Shown: piece by piece, positions 33,472 through 47,800 of the stretch
How the letters are laid out: the number at the start of each line of letters is the position of its first letter
How positions within the stretch are numbered: the first letter of the stretch is position 1
Assembly: GCA_003427395.1 (NCBI GenBank)
Contig: BFEA01000594.1
Span: 545,402-605,194 of the forward strand
DNA: 59,793 bases
Reading direction: 5' to 3'
Source of the DNA: Chara braunii
Lineage: Eukaryota; Streptophyta; Charophyceae; Charales; Characeae
Translations under genes and position numbers: made by a program
Notes under the pieces: generated by a model
The model's database searches: none
Told to the model about the DNA's origin: nothing
The model's input: the letters and a program-made list of their open reading frames with translations, nothing else

Positions 33472-35339
33472 TTCCCCATGCAACGTCAATCTACATACTC
33501 CGTTTTGGGGCCGAGTATATGGCCCTCGTTACACCACTCCACATTCACAGGCAACATACGCGATCAATGGTTTCCATGTTCTAATGGAAGATTCATTCCC
33601 GTTTTGGACATTTGGTGAGTAGTGGAGGGAGGCGTTCTGAACAGAACTATCCACATCTTCTGCTCAACGAACGTATAAATAGACACATAGATAAGATAGA
33701 GAGACAGAATCGAATTATAATGGCACTATGGGCCAAGATACAGTTTGCAATTGCTACATGGTCAGAAAGCCGGGTTGTATACATTGCCCGAACTGCAATT
33801 ATGAAGTGAACCTCGACCAAAACTTCGTTGCGTTGCAGTTCGTTATTTTTATTGTTTTATAAGAAAATTTCACGTGACAAGAGCCGACCCGTCCAGATAA
33901 CCATTTATCTTGAGCAGCCAGGCTTTGCAATAAAATGAGAACTGAAAACAAATCGAAAAAACACTACATGTTCTTCACACAAATAACCTGAACAACTTTT
34001 GCCTCAGGATTACATTTAAGAACCAGTTCTCCAATTTATTCGTTTTTGGCCAAACTGACTCGGAGCACGCGGTACTGCACCAGTCTGGTATCCTACGAGA
34101 ATTTTAATTTTCTCCTTGTTGATTTGTGGCTCTACCAAAGTTGTCACCAATTTACTGAATCTAACGCTAGGACACAATATTCGTATGCAACGTTCAGTTA
34201 TCATTTTGGGCGAAGACGGTACCATGATACAAGTATTCATGGTGCGCCGTTGAAAGTACTACCACCAATATCAAGAGGCAATGTGGATTATCTATTGCAT
34301 GATTGTCACATGTGATTTTGCAGTCCTCTTCTTTAACAAACAGCTAACTAATTACTGTACTGCGCTGGTAGTGGTGACATGAGACGCAAAAAACAAAATA
34401 ACAAGTACATTGACACGATGACCTGGGCTGTGTCCACGCTGTATGGCCTCAACCAATAGTTGGTTGCGTTGTCGGAACATTTATAAGATGGCTCCGCTAA
34501 GTCAACACTGTACGGCATTTCCCGCACGGGGCCACGAGATCCCATCCTGCCCTGTGTAGGACGGATTGGACATTGGACATGGTAGACAGTGAACCTCGCT
34601 CCACTTGTACCCCCGAAAGATGAGCTATATGCTGAAGTGCCCCTGGAATATCTTGGTGGAGCAGAACACCCCGCATCTTTGCAATATAACTTTTCACCGG
34701 TTACCTATCCAAATTCCCAGTATACCCCGATATTGCCCAACTCTCCAAGAAATCAATTGTATTAGCACTTCGCGCCCAGGTCATCTTCTCGTTTTGACCA
34801 CCCCCAACCGTTGGAGGAATTCTCTCTCTCTCTCTCTCTTTCTCTCTGTGTGTGTGTGGGTGTGTGTGAGTGCGTGTGCGTTCCTGTTCATACTCTCCTC
34901 AGCTTTTCCGCTAAGATTAAGTGTAGCACAGTTCTCATGAATTTAATATCTGAACCGTCTGTACGATCATCATCTTGTATGCCTGTTTTGTTTATTTGTA
35001 TTTCTGAGCGACAGGGTTTGACTATGCCCGCAGTGCCTTGCCCAGGCCGAATGGTCGTCTCTGCGGCAGGGGTAAGCGGGCACATCTCCCGGTATGGTAA
35101 TCTAGTTTGGGGCGACAAACAAGCACTTGATACACGAATAAATTCAAAAATACGGCTGGCAGGCTCGGTCCTCCTGCGGAGTGAGCGGGCACTCTCTCCG
35201 GCCCGTGCCAGGTGTTAGACAGGCCAGGGTACTATTCCCCGCACTGAGCCGGCGTAGTAGAGAGGAGGCTTTCCGTTTTTTTTCTGAACTACGCTATATG
35301 CTTCTCTCAAATCTTTCATCATCTTTCAAATTCTTCAAT
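33472..35339. other. Gene-free stretch
   Basis: No gene called. At about 33,960-34,030 the minus strand reads GELVLKCNPEAKVVQVICV then a stop, with a preceding stop and no clear acceptor. A related EAKFVQFI peptide occurs on the minus strand near 37,600. This looks like a decayed repeat that once coded. Confidence 0.4.
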
Positions 35340-36560
35340 TCACCTTGCCTACCTACGTACCACTACTCCCAAGGCTTATCCAGGGAATCCCTGCGAACAT
35401 AGCTTTGTTGTCTCCCTCCAGCCATCAGAGGGGATGCACGTTGCCCTCCACCCCAACCATGGTGACCAAGACCGAGCCTTTTCATCGTCCCCCAGCCCCA
35501 ACCGACTACCCGAGAGTTTCGCCTTAGACACTGCTGTTCTGTTTCCCCTGCAAAAATATAATAATCAAACACGTAAGCGTCCAACCATGGTAGTCGTCGG
35601 GCCTTACACCACTCTCCATGCATGTGGACGCTTTCCAGACCCCATTACATTCGAAATGTTGCCCTCATCCAAATGCACGTGATCAGCTAAGCGCCCAAAT
35701 GCACGTAGACTGATGTGTACTGGAACGAGGCCCGTCCTCTTTCTTGTCTTCCTTTCAATCAAGTGGGACCAGCGACTTGCACTAATCCAGAGTTACTTGT
35801 CCTCATCATCTGACTGCATTTGGATTCGAACCTCGGTATACATTTCATCCGTAACCTCCTTCCCACTTCTTCCCCTTTTTCTTTTTTTACTGTTCTCTCA
35901 ACTTCTGTTTTTGCCTTTCACTACCTACTCCTAAGGCTATCTAGAGGGGACCCCTGCAACCATAGTTTCCTCTCACTATGAAGGGGAGATTTCATGTTGC
36001 CCCTTGCCCCTAATGTTTAGGGTGTAGGGTTGGGGCCGCCAGTTGGGGTCTGGCGAACACAAAGAACAAGACCTGCCAGTACCTGCGCCTCCCTTTCTCA
36101 TCGTCCCCCACCCCTCGCCGAGTAGCTGCAGTAGCTATGGCCAACACACTCCCACACCACACGCAACCCACTCGCGCTCGCACTCACACCCATGTTGGTC
36201 ATAGATTCCACTACCGGTAGTACCGATCGAGTATCCAGAGGACTATCCCAGTTCGTTGACCTCTGCCGTTACCATCCTACCTACTATTTTTATTCTTCCC
36301 TTCGCCACCCATTTTCCTGCGCCGTAACAAGAGAGTTGCTGGGATCTGAGCTGCCTATCTCATTTGGTTGGGCGTGCAACTGGCATTCACGAGGTCGTGG
36401 GTTGCGTGCACTCTTGATGCCAACCAACTGAGATAGTCGACTGGATCCTCCCAATCGGTATCAGTAAGGTCTTCAGCCAACACAGGTGTGAGTGCCCGTG
36501 TGAGTGGGTTGCGTGAGGTGTGGGAGAGTTGGCTTTAGACACTGCTGTTACCCGATGGGT
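35340..36560. repeat. Diverged direct duplication
   Basis: Blocks in 35,340-35,560 recur in 35,925-36,560 in the same order: CTACTCC(C/T)AAGGCT, AGGGGA..C.GCAA.CATAG, ATGTTGCCC, TCATCGTCCCCCA and TTAGACACTGCTGTT. The second copy is interrupted by about 400 bp. At 36,354-36,436 two tRNA-like A boxes face each other (CTATCTCATTTGGTTGGGCG and the inverse of CTATCTCAGTTGGTTGG). No gene. Confidence 0.5.
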
Positions 36561-38802
36561 GGGAGAAGAAGACGGAGGCCCAGTAAGAGGCAAATGCTCG
36601 GTCCTTGAGTAATCGGGCCCCCACCGGCGGCACCAAACCTGCACCCTAAGCGCTGAAGCAAAGGGGCAAACATGTCGTTACCTCTCCACCGAGAGAGGCA
36701 ACCTCCCTTCACCGAAGACAGGTAGAAAGCTATGCTTGCAGGTATACAAAGAAGTGTTACATGACATGGCTGATAGCCAGTCAAAAATATGTGAGGTTAG
36801 AGGAAAAATATATGGCTGTCCCCCGATGAGAAGAAGGCAACTCGGTAAAAAAAAAAGAGAGAGTTGCTGGGAGTACTATAGAAATCGGAGGGGTGTTTCC
36901 TTCGGCGCTACTCACACAAGCACTAAACTCACCATATCTCACCGCATTTACGACATGATCTAGATATATCCGACTGAAGTTACGGCCATAAGCAGAAACT
37001 CCTATCGTAAGAACGCCTTATGCAGTAGTGGATTGAAGTGACTGGGTTTTCGTTACAGAGACCTACAGTGTGATTCTTTTTTTCAATTTTTATTTCGACT
37101 ACTACAACAATGTGCGTAGGCGGATCCTTTTGTGAGAGTTTCGCAAAAGACAGAAAGACTGTGCTTTTTTGTTAGTCATAATATCCTAAATGATCGGAAT
37201 GACTCATGTACGAGACCTGATTGGTGAAATGGGAGGAAGACCAACCACCTCTCCATGGACGAGGTCCCACTGGCAGCGATTACTGGACTGAAAGCCTGAA
37301 TCCGCACGTTTTGAGGAGGTACATAAAATCGAGACTGAACAGCATTTCTGCATCCCTGCGCAAAACACGTCCAGATTCAGGAACTTAATCCAATCGTCTT
37401 CGCTAGTGGGGCAACTCGCCTGGTTTTCTGATGCTGACGTCTTTCTGGAGGAACACCGTGACAAGACGGGGCGAAAGCAAAACTGAACACCTCCAAACGT
37501 TAATCCCATCCTCCGCGCTAATGAATCCCTGCTCCCGGCGCAGGTCCGAAACGAAAGGGGAAGTCCCGGCAGTTCAAGGACCAAGGTGCAGGAAAATAAA
37601 CTGAACAAATTTTGCCTCAGAGTCAACCCCGAGCTTAGAAGCCATATGCCAGGGCCAGACTACCGTCTTCCCCTAAGCACAACGCAACCTCGTCTAGACT
37701 TAACCGTTCCGACCGGGGGAGGACGGTTCGTGTACATTCATAATCAGGGTACTATATGTTGGGGGGGACAAGGTAGAGTGTGAAAGAACACGGGTGAAGG
37801 CGACGGGGAAAGCAGAGGATAAAGGACAAAACGGGTAATGGCTTTCGAAAATGGAACAGTCACGATGCACCACTCGTCAAACGCCAACATTTTGAAAGTT
37901 TAAAGGCCGCTACCGTTCAAAAACATTCAAAATGTTCCGAGTTGGACAAGTGCTGAGACGCAGACCTAATAGGACTCAGCACGAATGCAAGGACCGGAAA
38001 AAGAAAGAATAAAGAGAAACAGAAACACTGAAACGGAAAAGAGAACAAAAAGAGGGCGGAAGGAGAGAGAGCGAGACACCAAAAGATCGGAAGAAAACTC
38101 TAGGAGTGACTGCCAAACACACCAGCCATAACCATCTTAGCCTCTTTCCACCGATAGGAACGCAGGGCCATTATCGCTGCATCTGGACTGAAAGTTGCCC
38201 CAAGTACAAATATAATCACGTACAGAGCTCCATTCGAGGAATAGACGGTAGCTTGGCCAAATGGCTCCTCAAAAAAAGAGACAGAAATAAAGGGAGAGAA
38301 AGAGGGGGGGACAAGAAAAAGAGAATCAGAGTGCGTCGTAGAGAGAGAAAGAGAGCGAGAGAGAGAGAGCGAAAGAGCGAGACAGTGAGACAAAGCGTAC
38401 CAAGCAAGCATTTTGAACGTGGAATCAATGAATTGAAAACCGAAACCGTTTCTCAAAATTTTTCATGTACAGGAAAGGGATCAGTCCCGATGACTGACTC
38501 TGACCAGAAATGACCCATCAGCGTTCGATATACCAGATGTCGGATGTCAGATGTAAGATCGATGGGTGCCCGGCGACCAAAGCAGCAGCTTCAGTAGCGC
38601 CTCACCTGCGGGCAAAAACCAGCAGCCATGCGATATACCATTGCCATTCAACGAAAGTGGCTTGTCCTCGGCTCAGAGAAAAAACCTCCCTCAGCCCTGT
38701 TCTCACCGCTAACCCCCTTCTCTTCCTGTCAGGTTCAACCACCATTCCGGGTGCCGTTGTCCCATTTGCAATTCAAAGGTTAAGCCGTTATCCCATTCCA
38801 AT
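36561..38802. other. Gene-free region 3' of RPL14, with short repeats
   Basis: Downstream of the RPL14 stop. It contains a minus-strand peptide repeat (DWIKFLNLDVFCAGMQK, 37,344-37,397) related to sequences at 39.8-39.95 kb, a hairpin-type repeat at 38,140-38,260 (ACTGAAAGTTGCCCC) and a GA-rich run at 38,340-38,390. The RPL14 3' UTR should begin at 38,802 and run downward; no clear polyadenylation signal was seen. Confidence 0.5.
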
Positions 38803-38859
38803 TCAAGCCTTCGCCGCCTTTTTCATCTTGGCCAATTCCCTCTTGACATGATAACTCCT
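38803..38859 (-). CDS. RPL14: RPL14 exon 5 with stop
   Basis: 18 codons and TGA. Acceptor TTGTGCAG before AGGAGT. Encodes [18 protein letters not shown], the lysine-rich C-terminal tail that interacts with rRNA in this family. Confidence 0.93.
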   Translation of the reverse strand, partial: RSYHVKRELAKMKKAAKA

Positions 38860-41800
38860 CTGCACAACGGAAAAACAAAAAAAAAGGAAAAGAATACACC
38901 ATCAGAACCAGGAATCGTGCATTGAAGTCAACGAAGTAGATTCAACAGAACCGATTGCACAATCAAGAATCATATTATCGAATAATATCGAACAAAAAAG
39001 TCAAAATACAAAATCAAAAATAAAATTCAAAAATCGAGGACTGATGTGAGCTCCCAAACATGGCACCCATATCACAAGCTTGAATCGCAGTAACTACCAG
39101 TAGGATATGGGCTCCGGCCAGTCTCAACAACCGCCACACCGTCTCATAAGGTGGAATACGACAACTACAACCGTCATCAACCGCCCATCAGAACCACAAC
39201 ATGACGGAATCATGACACCCACATCATCCTTACGTAAAGAGAAAAGAGAAAAAAATCATGTCATGTTTACTTTTTGTCAATCTACGTCTCTCTAAAATAA
39301 GAAAGGAAAACAAAAGCCCATCAGATACAGACCACTTGGCTGTGATAGAGTGCTTCCTGTCGATCCGCAAAAAGAATTACATGATAACCATCCAGAGCAA
39401 ATCAAACGGGTTGGGGGTACCCGTCCTCCCCTGAGTAGAAATTACAGTATCCCTGTATCGAGACAAACTCGCCCCAAATAAAGTCAACAACCGTATATGA
39501 GGCAAGTGCAATGAGGCAAAGACATTTGGACAGAGCTGTCACAGAGACTACTGCCAATCGAGGAACAGAATCACATGATAAAAAAAACGGCTGTCACAGA
39601 GACTACTGTCAATCGAAGAACAGGATCACATGATAAAAAAGCGGGCAGGGGTACAGTCTTTCCTCCGAATAGAAGGCACGGTCGTTACCGCTGTATACAG
39701 ACTGAAAGTTGCCCAAAATACAGTCTGAATGACCGTATATCTTCTATTCGGGGAGACGCAAGGCCAAGGCTGGGAAGAATGGGGTTCGACGCCATGACGT
39801 AACATTAGCAAACAAGACTGGACTGAGTTCCTGAAGCTGGATGTGTTCAACGCAGAGATGCAGAAAAGCACTTACATCTCATATTCCCTGCACCTCTCAA
39901 CGAAAAAAACGTCCACATTCAGGCGTTCAATCCAACCCTCTTTGCTACACGGATCTCGCGCTTTGTCCAGATTCAGGCATTCAGTCCGGCCACTCGGCTA
40001 CGCATCAGGGCTAGCATCTGATCTTCTTTATTTTGCTCTTTTTTTTTGAAGGGGGGCGGGTTGAATGGGGCCAATATCTGTTCTGCTCAAATTGATGTTG
40101 AAATAAAAAATTGCACAATCCACCACAAAGAATAGAGACACTCGTGTCCAACCACTGAGCTAAAGACTAAAGAATTCGCAGAAAACATCTACGTACCTTC
40201 ATCCGGGCAGTCATGATCTTGAACCTGTCAAAATCCGTTAGACCGGCGCGCTTCTTCCGGACCTCAAGCTTCCTTCCCCAAGCACTACCCGCCCACTTCT
40301 GGTAAACTTCTGCGTAAAAAGAACGATGAAAGGAAAAAGAACAAATAATAACCGCGGCATCAGAATGATTCCCTCCTCCCTTGTCAACCTCCTAGAAAAA
40401 AATGCCATTTCGTAAAATAAAAAGAGGGCCAAAAAAGTCGGCAAATCACCAAAAACTGACAATCAAGAAAAGGAAGAACAACAAAAGTAACAATTACAGC
40501 GAAAACAAAACAACACAAGAAAGGGAAAATAACATAAAACAGAAGGACAAAAACTAACAACGGCCCTCGACCTGGATAACTCAATCTACAAAGTGGTGAA
40601 AATATATGATAGCGGCTCGCTCTGCTACAGAACAATTTAAGTGTACCTGGTCCTGGCCGTCTTCCAGATACATTCAATATGAGTAGGCCATATATAATTG
40701 TTTGTCCTTTACACAAAGGGCAACAGAAAATGTCTATGCAGGCCGCGCACTTACTACGCACCTCGTAATGCACCTAGTTCTATAGATGATCTAAATTCAT
40801 TGGGTTCAGAAAACAGCCTAGGCTCGAATTGCTAACTTTGCATAAAATGTGCGTAAATCAAATCGAAGGACTAGGAAGTGCTCACAAAAAACTAATGGGC
40901 CTGACGCAGACGCAGCCTTCTCTGGGGATAATTTAGGGCTGACATTTCATGCCTGTCGCCTGACGCGGACGCAGTCTTCTCACAGAGCAGGTAGGGACTT
41001 CTAAAACTAATCTGCGCACATACAACTTCGGACACAATCCCCAAAACCCGAAATAGTACTTCCAAACTGAGCTCTCTCTCCCTCTCGCTCTCTCACACAC
41101 ACACACAGAGAAACTCCTCTAAACCTGATCTGATCACATGCAACCTTGGATAACTCTCCAACACCAGAAGTGGGACTTCCCAACATCATGTACCTCTCTC
41201 GCTCTCTCTCTCTCTGTCTCTCTCTCTATCCACACACACACAAACGCACACACGCAGAGTACGCACCTTATGCGTCCATACAGGATGTGTCTTAAATAGA
41301 CAACTCGACGGACCCTGAGCCTCCCACTATCACCCAACAACTCGCTGAAGAAAAGACAATAACGTCGTGTAAGACAACGCTTCAAGCGATAGAAAGGAGG
41401 AAATCGTGTTATCTGTCCACATTCAAGGACTGGCAATCTTAAGACAGTGGGAGAGCAGTGCAGTGACGTCTTACAAGTACACCATCGCTTCCTCATACTC
41501 TCTCCCAGGAATACCATTTTCCTCCGAACATAACGTACGGTCATTAATTGTGTTATCTGTCCACCTCCAAGGACTGGCAATCTTAGACAGTGGGAGAGTA
41601 GGGCAGTGAGGTTCACTTGCCCCTTCCCCTCTTCCTCGAGTACACCATCGCTTCCTCGTACTCTCCCAGGAATACCACTTTCCCCACAACATAGGCTACG
41701 GTCATTACATCCGTATCTGGCCTTACTTTCAATCCGGAATCGGCGAAAATGACGGCACGTTGTTCTATTCGAAAGAAGTCTGTAACACAGGCCACGAAGT

Positions 41801-44800
41801 CGTCCTGGCATCTTCGTCAGGTTGAGATCCCGTAACTCAGTCCGGATCGATGTGGCTTACTCTAAAGCAGAGCAGAGCTCACAGCATTACGCATCGGACA
41901 CGGACGGACAAGAACACGACTTCACGTTACTCCCTTTAGACGACCGTCGTCCCCCAAAACGCACCTGACCTGAAACATAGCTTGTACACTATTAATATGT
42001 TCGGACGACGGATGCCTAGTTGGTAGACCGATGAACTGTTGAAATTCAGACCTGCGCTCGAAAACCGACAGAATTACAATTCGGAATTAGAAAGATAACA
42101 GAAACTCACCTCCCTTTACAAACGCTTCCTTGACCGTGTCTTTCTTGGGCATTCGCAAGATGTCGACCTTCAAGTCCGTCAAAGACAGCCGGTTGAAGCT
42201 AATCTGCTGCCTCGTCACGTCGGGCGCGTCAACTAGTGCCTGAATCGAGAACAGAAACAACACCCAACACGCCTCCGGGTGTGTTAAAAACAAGTTCTTC
42301 CTTCCTTTTACCTTCAATCACAAATTAAACTGATAAGAAGAGAAACGACACACCAAATTAGTCCAAAAAGGTTCAAGAAAGGTTATTATCCCATTTTCCC
42401 CCTATTCCCCTTTTTTCCCTCTTCTTCCCTTTCCACTATTTTTCTTAATCTGATGACGATTTGCAAATTTGCGCCGTCCGTCAACGACCGTGATGAGGGT
42501 GCCTGAATTTAGAAATGAAAACCGAGCCGCCATCAACTAGAAATCTCTAGTTAACCTTACCAGCGGCTTTTTTCGTTTATCAGCGCCAACCGACAGCATT
42601 TATTTGCCCTTTCCTTAATCTCGACTGTTTCTCAATTTGTGCGTGTCGTCTTCAAAAGCGCAATTGCCACTCTTAACTTTCAATTACCGTACCATCTTCG
42701 CCAAAACCGAACGTGAAGTCATGATGCCTGTATTTCAGGTAACTATCAGTCCAGATACATTGATAATGACCGTGAAGTTTCTAGGAGGAAGACGGTGGTC
42801 GAAAAAGTCTTCATCGAAATCTTCTGTATCTGGTCACGCTTTTCGACGTCCCGTACAAAGACTTCCAACGCCGTACCCCTAATCTTACGACGCCTGTCAC
42901 CAATACCTATGCTTCATTTTTCCTTGACTTCCTCGCGGTGCGCACAAGCCATTTTTTTCTTTCCGTCTTTTTTTTCTTTTTTTCCATTCTTTTTTCCCTC
43001 GACTTTGTCGCGTTGCCAAAAGTAATACAACTTCGACACTATCCGAAACTCATCTAAACCATGCCCGTCTAAACCATACCCGCTAGTTATAAACATTTTA
43101 CTTCAAGAATCGTGAACATCATCCGCTCATTATCTGCACCTCATTCTCTGATACTTACTAGCGAGTTAACCCCCCCATAGTTATCCTTTATCCCCAACAT
43201 ACCTCACCCTAATTTGCTACGCTCCCCCTCTCTTACTTCCCATAACTGAACATACGGTTCACTTTCATTCTCGATAGAGCGATAATAACCGTACGCTCTA
43301 TTCGAGGGAAGATGCTATACACAAGACAACACTTTTCAACCTCTTCCCACACACGGCTTCGAAGACGCGGTTTTCAATCCAAGAGCCACTTTCGCGCTGA
43401 AGCGACCACGTGCCACGTATCTATCACAACCGTCATCACCGTGTCTCGTTACTATCATTAAAAACAAAAGAAAAGCCACATGTCTCGTTCGTGTCATGGG
43501 GGTCACCACATGTCGCGTTCCTGTTGCCCTCCTCTGTCAATACCAATGACATCTTATTCATCATCAGCTCGACAAATCATAACCCTCCATATATATTGTC
43601 ACACTGTGAACCCTCCATATTTATATATAGTCACGTGCTGTGGTCGCGGAATTTCCTTTTCTGGAATCGCCACCTTTGAAACCTTCACCTCTAACCTTCC
43701 ACACTCCACACACCTCCCCACTTTCATCTGCCAATCCTCAGACTACACTCAACTGGTGCTCTGCAGCTCCTTAGCTATGCCAAGCTATGCCAGCCTCTCT
43801 CATCCATCGCTTCTCTTCCCTGTCCTCCCCTGTTCCCTCTACCTCACTTACCTCCTCTCCCATTCCCTTCGCTGTTTTCCCGCCAATCTCGCAACACTCC
43901 CGCCAATCTCGCCACCTCCCTCCCGCTCACTTGCCTTCTTTCCCGCCAATCTGGCTGCCCTCATTTAACTGCTACTCTTTTTTCTTTTTGGACAATTCCG
44001 CACTGGTATCGGACTAGATTCACTGAATCCCTCCCATCCTCCATCTACTCCACTAGAATATTCTCTGTCGTTCCCTTGCCTGATCTCCCGTCCATCTTGC
44101 GACTCTCATTTGCCTGCCACCGTCGCTTCGTTCCCACCAGTTCCATATCGGCATCGGAGTCGATTCACTGAACCTTCGCAGTCCAGTCAACTGCGTTCAA
44201 CTTACTAGTGATCCAACTCCCAAGTAGATCGTCGCCTTGAAAAGATCGCCTCCATCACAGGCTCCCATTGGGCTCCTATTGCTCCCCGCCACCTCCTTTC
44301 CCCCATATTCTACAGTTCACCGACTCCTCGTAACCCCATTCGTACATCATTACCTACCCCCCCGCGCCTTGGTCCTCTCGACTCCCATCCGGTTTCTTCC
44401 AACTCTCTGATCTTTCCTTCCCGATACCGCAGATTCTGCAGCAGCTACAATTATCCATGTTAAAATTCTCGGTAAACCGCCAATTCGATAACCCCTCACC
44501 AGTCTTTTCTCTATGCTCGCTTTCCTGTACTACCTCCTCTCTGTCAACCTCTCACGTATTTTCTCTCAGCTCTCATCGTGGGTCATCTACCTCCTGACCT
44601 TCTCTCAACTACCGCCTTCCAGCTGCCTCACCTCCTCTACTCCCTCAGTTCTCTGCTCTCTCGAGATTCTCCTCCGCTCTCTTTGTGACTTACACTCTCT
44701 CCGATCCCTCCAGTTCCCTTTAAGCTTTTCTCTTGTCGATATCCCCCCCCCTTCTTCGTAAACTCCACCCTCTTCTCCTCAACTTCGCCGCTCCCACCAT

Positions 44801-47800
44801 CTGCTCCTCTGTATGTCGGCGTCTCAAGCGCCTCAACACTTGTCTACACAGAGCGTTCGACGTCATCGTCAACCTTTCAAAAACACCAAAAAAACAGTCT
44901 ACAGCGTACAATACAGGTCAACGAGCTGAAAGAATTGACACAGCAATGACAATGCAGCGCAGCAGACGTTCATCAGTTCGTCACAGTCAGCTGAAATACT
45001 ATGAAGTTCGTATGTGACTATAGATCCAACTGCATATCCGACCATAGTTCCGACCAGGTTCTGACCAAAAGGTGCATTCATTAATCTAACAAGGATTTTT
45101 ATCTTTATCAGTCACTTAAAGTACGATGAGTTTAGCAAGGGGTCAAACTCAAAATGAAGGTGCGTGTCTGACCGTAGTTCCGACCAGATTATGACCAAGG
45201 GGTGCATTTATAGCATTCTCATTTCCGAAGTCGCCGACGGAAATGAGAGCACCTGCATCGGTTAATCACATTAATTTTAAAATACGAATTGGACCCGTTC
45301 GGGCATATTTTCTCGTTCTAGGACTACGATACAGGCATCTGGCCGAACATCCGACTAGATTCCCTCCAAAAAGTGCAAGTCGCTTTGGTCAATTTAGGTT
45401 TACCTTCCGCGATTTTGCCTCCGACGTCGACTACAGCATAGAGTTCAACGTTTTGCTCGCCTCAGATGTTCTCCTAGAGCATTCGAACACAACATTTCTC
45501 GCACGTATATAACACTTCTGACAAGACTCCTCCCAGGAAATGCAAGTGTCCTACGTGACTCTGATCACCGACGTCGACGACGGCATAGACGTCACTTCGC
45601 TCGCCAAAGACCCTCTTAAAGCGTCTCCACACAAGATATTTCTGGACACTACCTAACCAATTGCGACCGTGTTAAATCCAAAAGTTGCAAATGCATTAGT
45701 TCATTAAGTTTTCCTTACCGGATTTTGATCTGCGACATCGACGACGTCACTACAGTCGACATCTTACTCCCCGTCGATGCCCTAATAGGGCGTCTCCCCG
45801 TCGATGCCCTACTAGGGCGTCCACACACAGTCATTTCTAGGCAGTTTCAAAAGTGATTGCGACCGTATTCACTCAAATGAATTGCAAAATGCATGGGTTT
45901 ATTAGGTTTGGCTTACCCGATTTTGATCAACGACGTCCACAATGGCAACGAGCTTGCCGTAGTGCTCGCCATAGTTAACGAGACATATCCTCCCGATCTC
46001 AACAAAGCGCCTGAACGACTGAAAGGTCAAAAACGAGAACAACAGCAGGACAAAGAACACAAGAATCGGAAAAAAAATCGCACAGAAAGGGTTAGGTTAC
46101 GAGACTCGATAAGAGAACTACACGGTCAAAAGATTTTTGAAAAACAAAACACAAAACAAGTCTTTGATCATCTCCACACACTCTAAGAGAAACTTCAATC
46201 AAGCAGCCGAATCAAACCCTAAAAGTAAGTATCCCACACATACATTCCATCGCAACTGATGCACGTAGTCCTCACTTCAATTTAATCGCGGTTCAGCTCA
46301 GTAATTCCTCTCCAAAAGCTCTATTAATCCACTCAAAAGCCCAACTACTCCACTCAACTGTTCTGTTTTACGCAAATATACATTAAATTACCGTCATAGA
46401 GAACTGCCTGCCAGACCGTAAACAGTAGGAAGAGGGAAAAGACAACAAACGAGAGGCTCTGACAGACTGTTCCGTCTAAGTTTCACCGACTCGTCAGGAG
46501 GCTGATATATACACATAAATATAGATTACGACAGAAAATCAAAAGCGTTGTCTCGTCATCAGCTCAACGCCAGCAATACCGACATTATTTCACCCCAAAG
46601 CAGACATATATATCCCCGCCTAGTTGATCACGTTCCACGTAGACGGGATGTGGTTATACTTACCCGTTTTTTCGTTTTACAATTATTCTACACGAAGCAT
46701 ACACATGCACATAACAATTAAAAAACGGAAAAAAGGGCTTTTCAAGACATCTTCCCCACGAAAAAGATTTTTCGACAAATCTTAACCCTTCTTTTAATTT
46801 TACAATTGTTCTATTTGAAACGCGCACACGTATCCCTCCAAAAATGGTTTTTCAACACGCCACCTCTCCATGGAAAGTCGTCACCTACCGTCTTCCCTCG
46901 AACACAACGCAACATCTTGACTGCATCCAACCTGAAGGATGGTATGTATACATTCAGAATCAGGGTGCTTTACGATTGTGGGAACACGGTAGTCAGGAAA
47001 TCCAACATCTCATCGTTGTCATAATTCAGCTCCACTACGCTAACATGAAGGAACTTTGGCCATCGCTCCACAACTCGCTAAATGTGGAAAATGAGACCCA
47101 TCTTCCACTAGAACAGGTAAAGATACCCCGCCATATTTGTTATCTACCGTGCATGTGGTGAACTGTTGTATACTCACAACGCCGAAACGTCTGGAGGCCC
47201 TTTGCTGCATACTGCATCAATCAAGTGACTGATTTCCAAGAAAGAGAGACCTAGAAATAAAATGACAATAATAAAAATTCCATATCCTACTGTGCCTCTC
47301 AGATCGTCCGCCACCATAATCTACTCCCCCTCGCGGGGCTATCTTTCTCCCACATCCATTGACAAACCCTCGTCAACTCCTAATTCCGAAACTTACCCTC
47401 TACGTCGATGCAGACACAGGGCGAGAGACCTTGAAAAAACGACATACGAAATAAAAAAAAACGAAAAAAAGAATGCCTATGCTCAGTACAGCATTTGCCT
47501 CTCTGATCAGCCGCCGCCGTTACCTAGCTATTTTTCTACGATATTCATTGACAAACCCTCTTCTTCTCCCAATTCCAAAGCTAACCCTCCGCGGCGATGC
47601 AGCCAACGGGCCCAGCCATCTCACACACAGTCTGGGCAAGACAATGTAATCATGATCCCAGTGAAGATGGCATACGTCCAACCGACCTCATCTTGCACGT
47701 CACGTAATCTCGCAAGTGTAGTGGCATCCAGGAGAGAGAAGAGCATCGAAACCGACAAGTTCCGTGTTCAAGCCCGCTAGGAGAAAGAAGGAATTCCAAC

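Noticed and set aside
37204-37626. 140-codon minus-strand frame as a Ser/Cys-rich gene
   Set aside because: Part of it is a dispersed repeat found again at 39.8-39.95 kb in both orientations. No known domain and no splice support.
43870-43960. Three TTTCCCGCC-like E2F sites as an enhancer
   Set aside because: They are part of a short CCCGCCAATCT repeat in a C/T-rich intron tract. Nothing else supports regulation.
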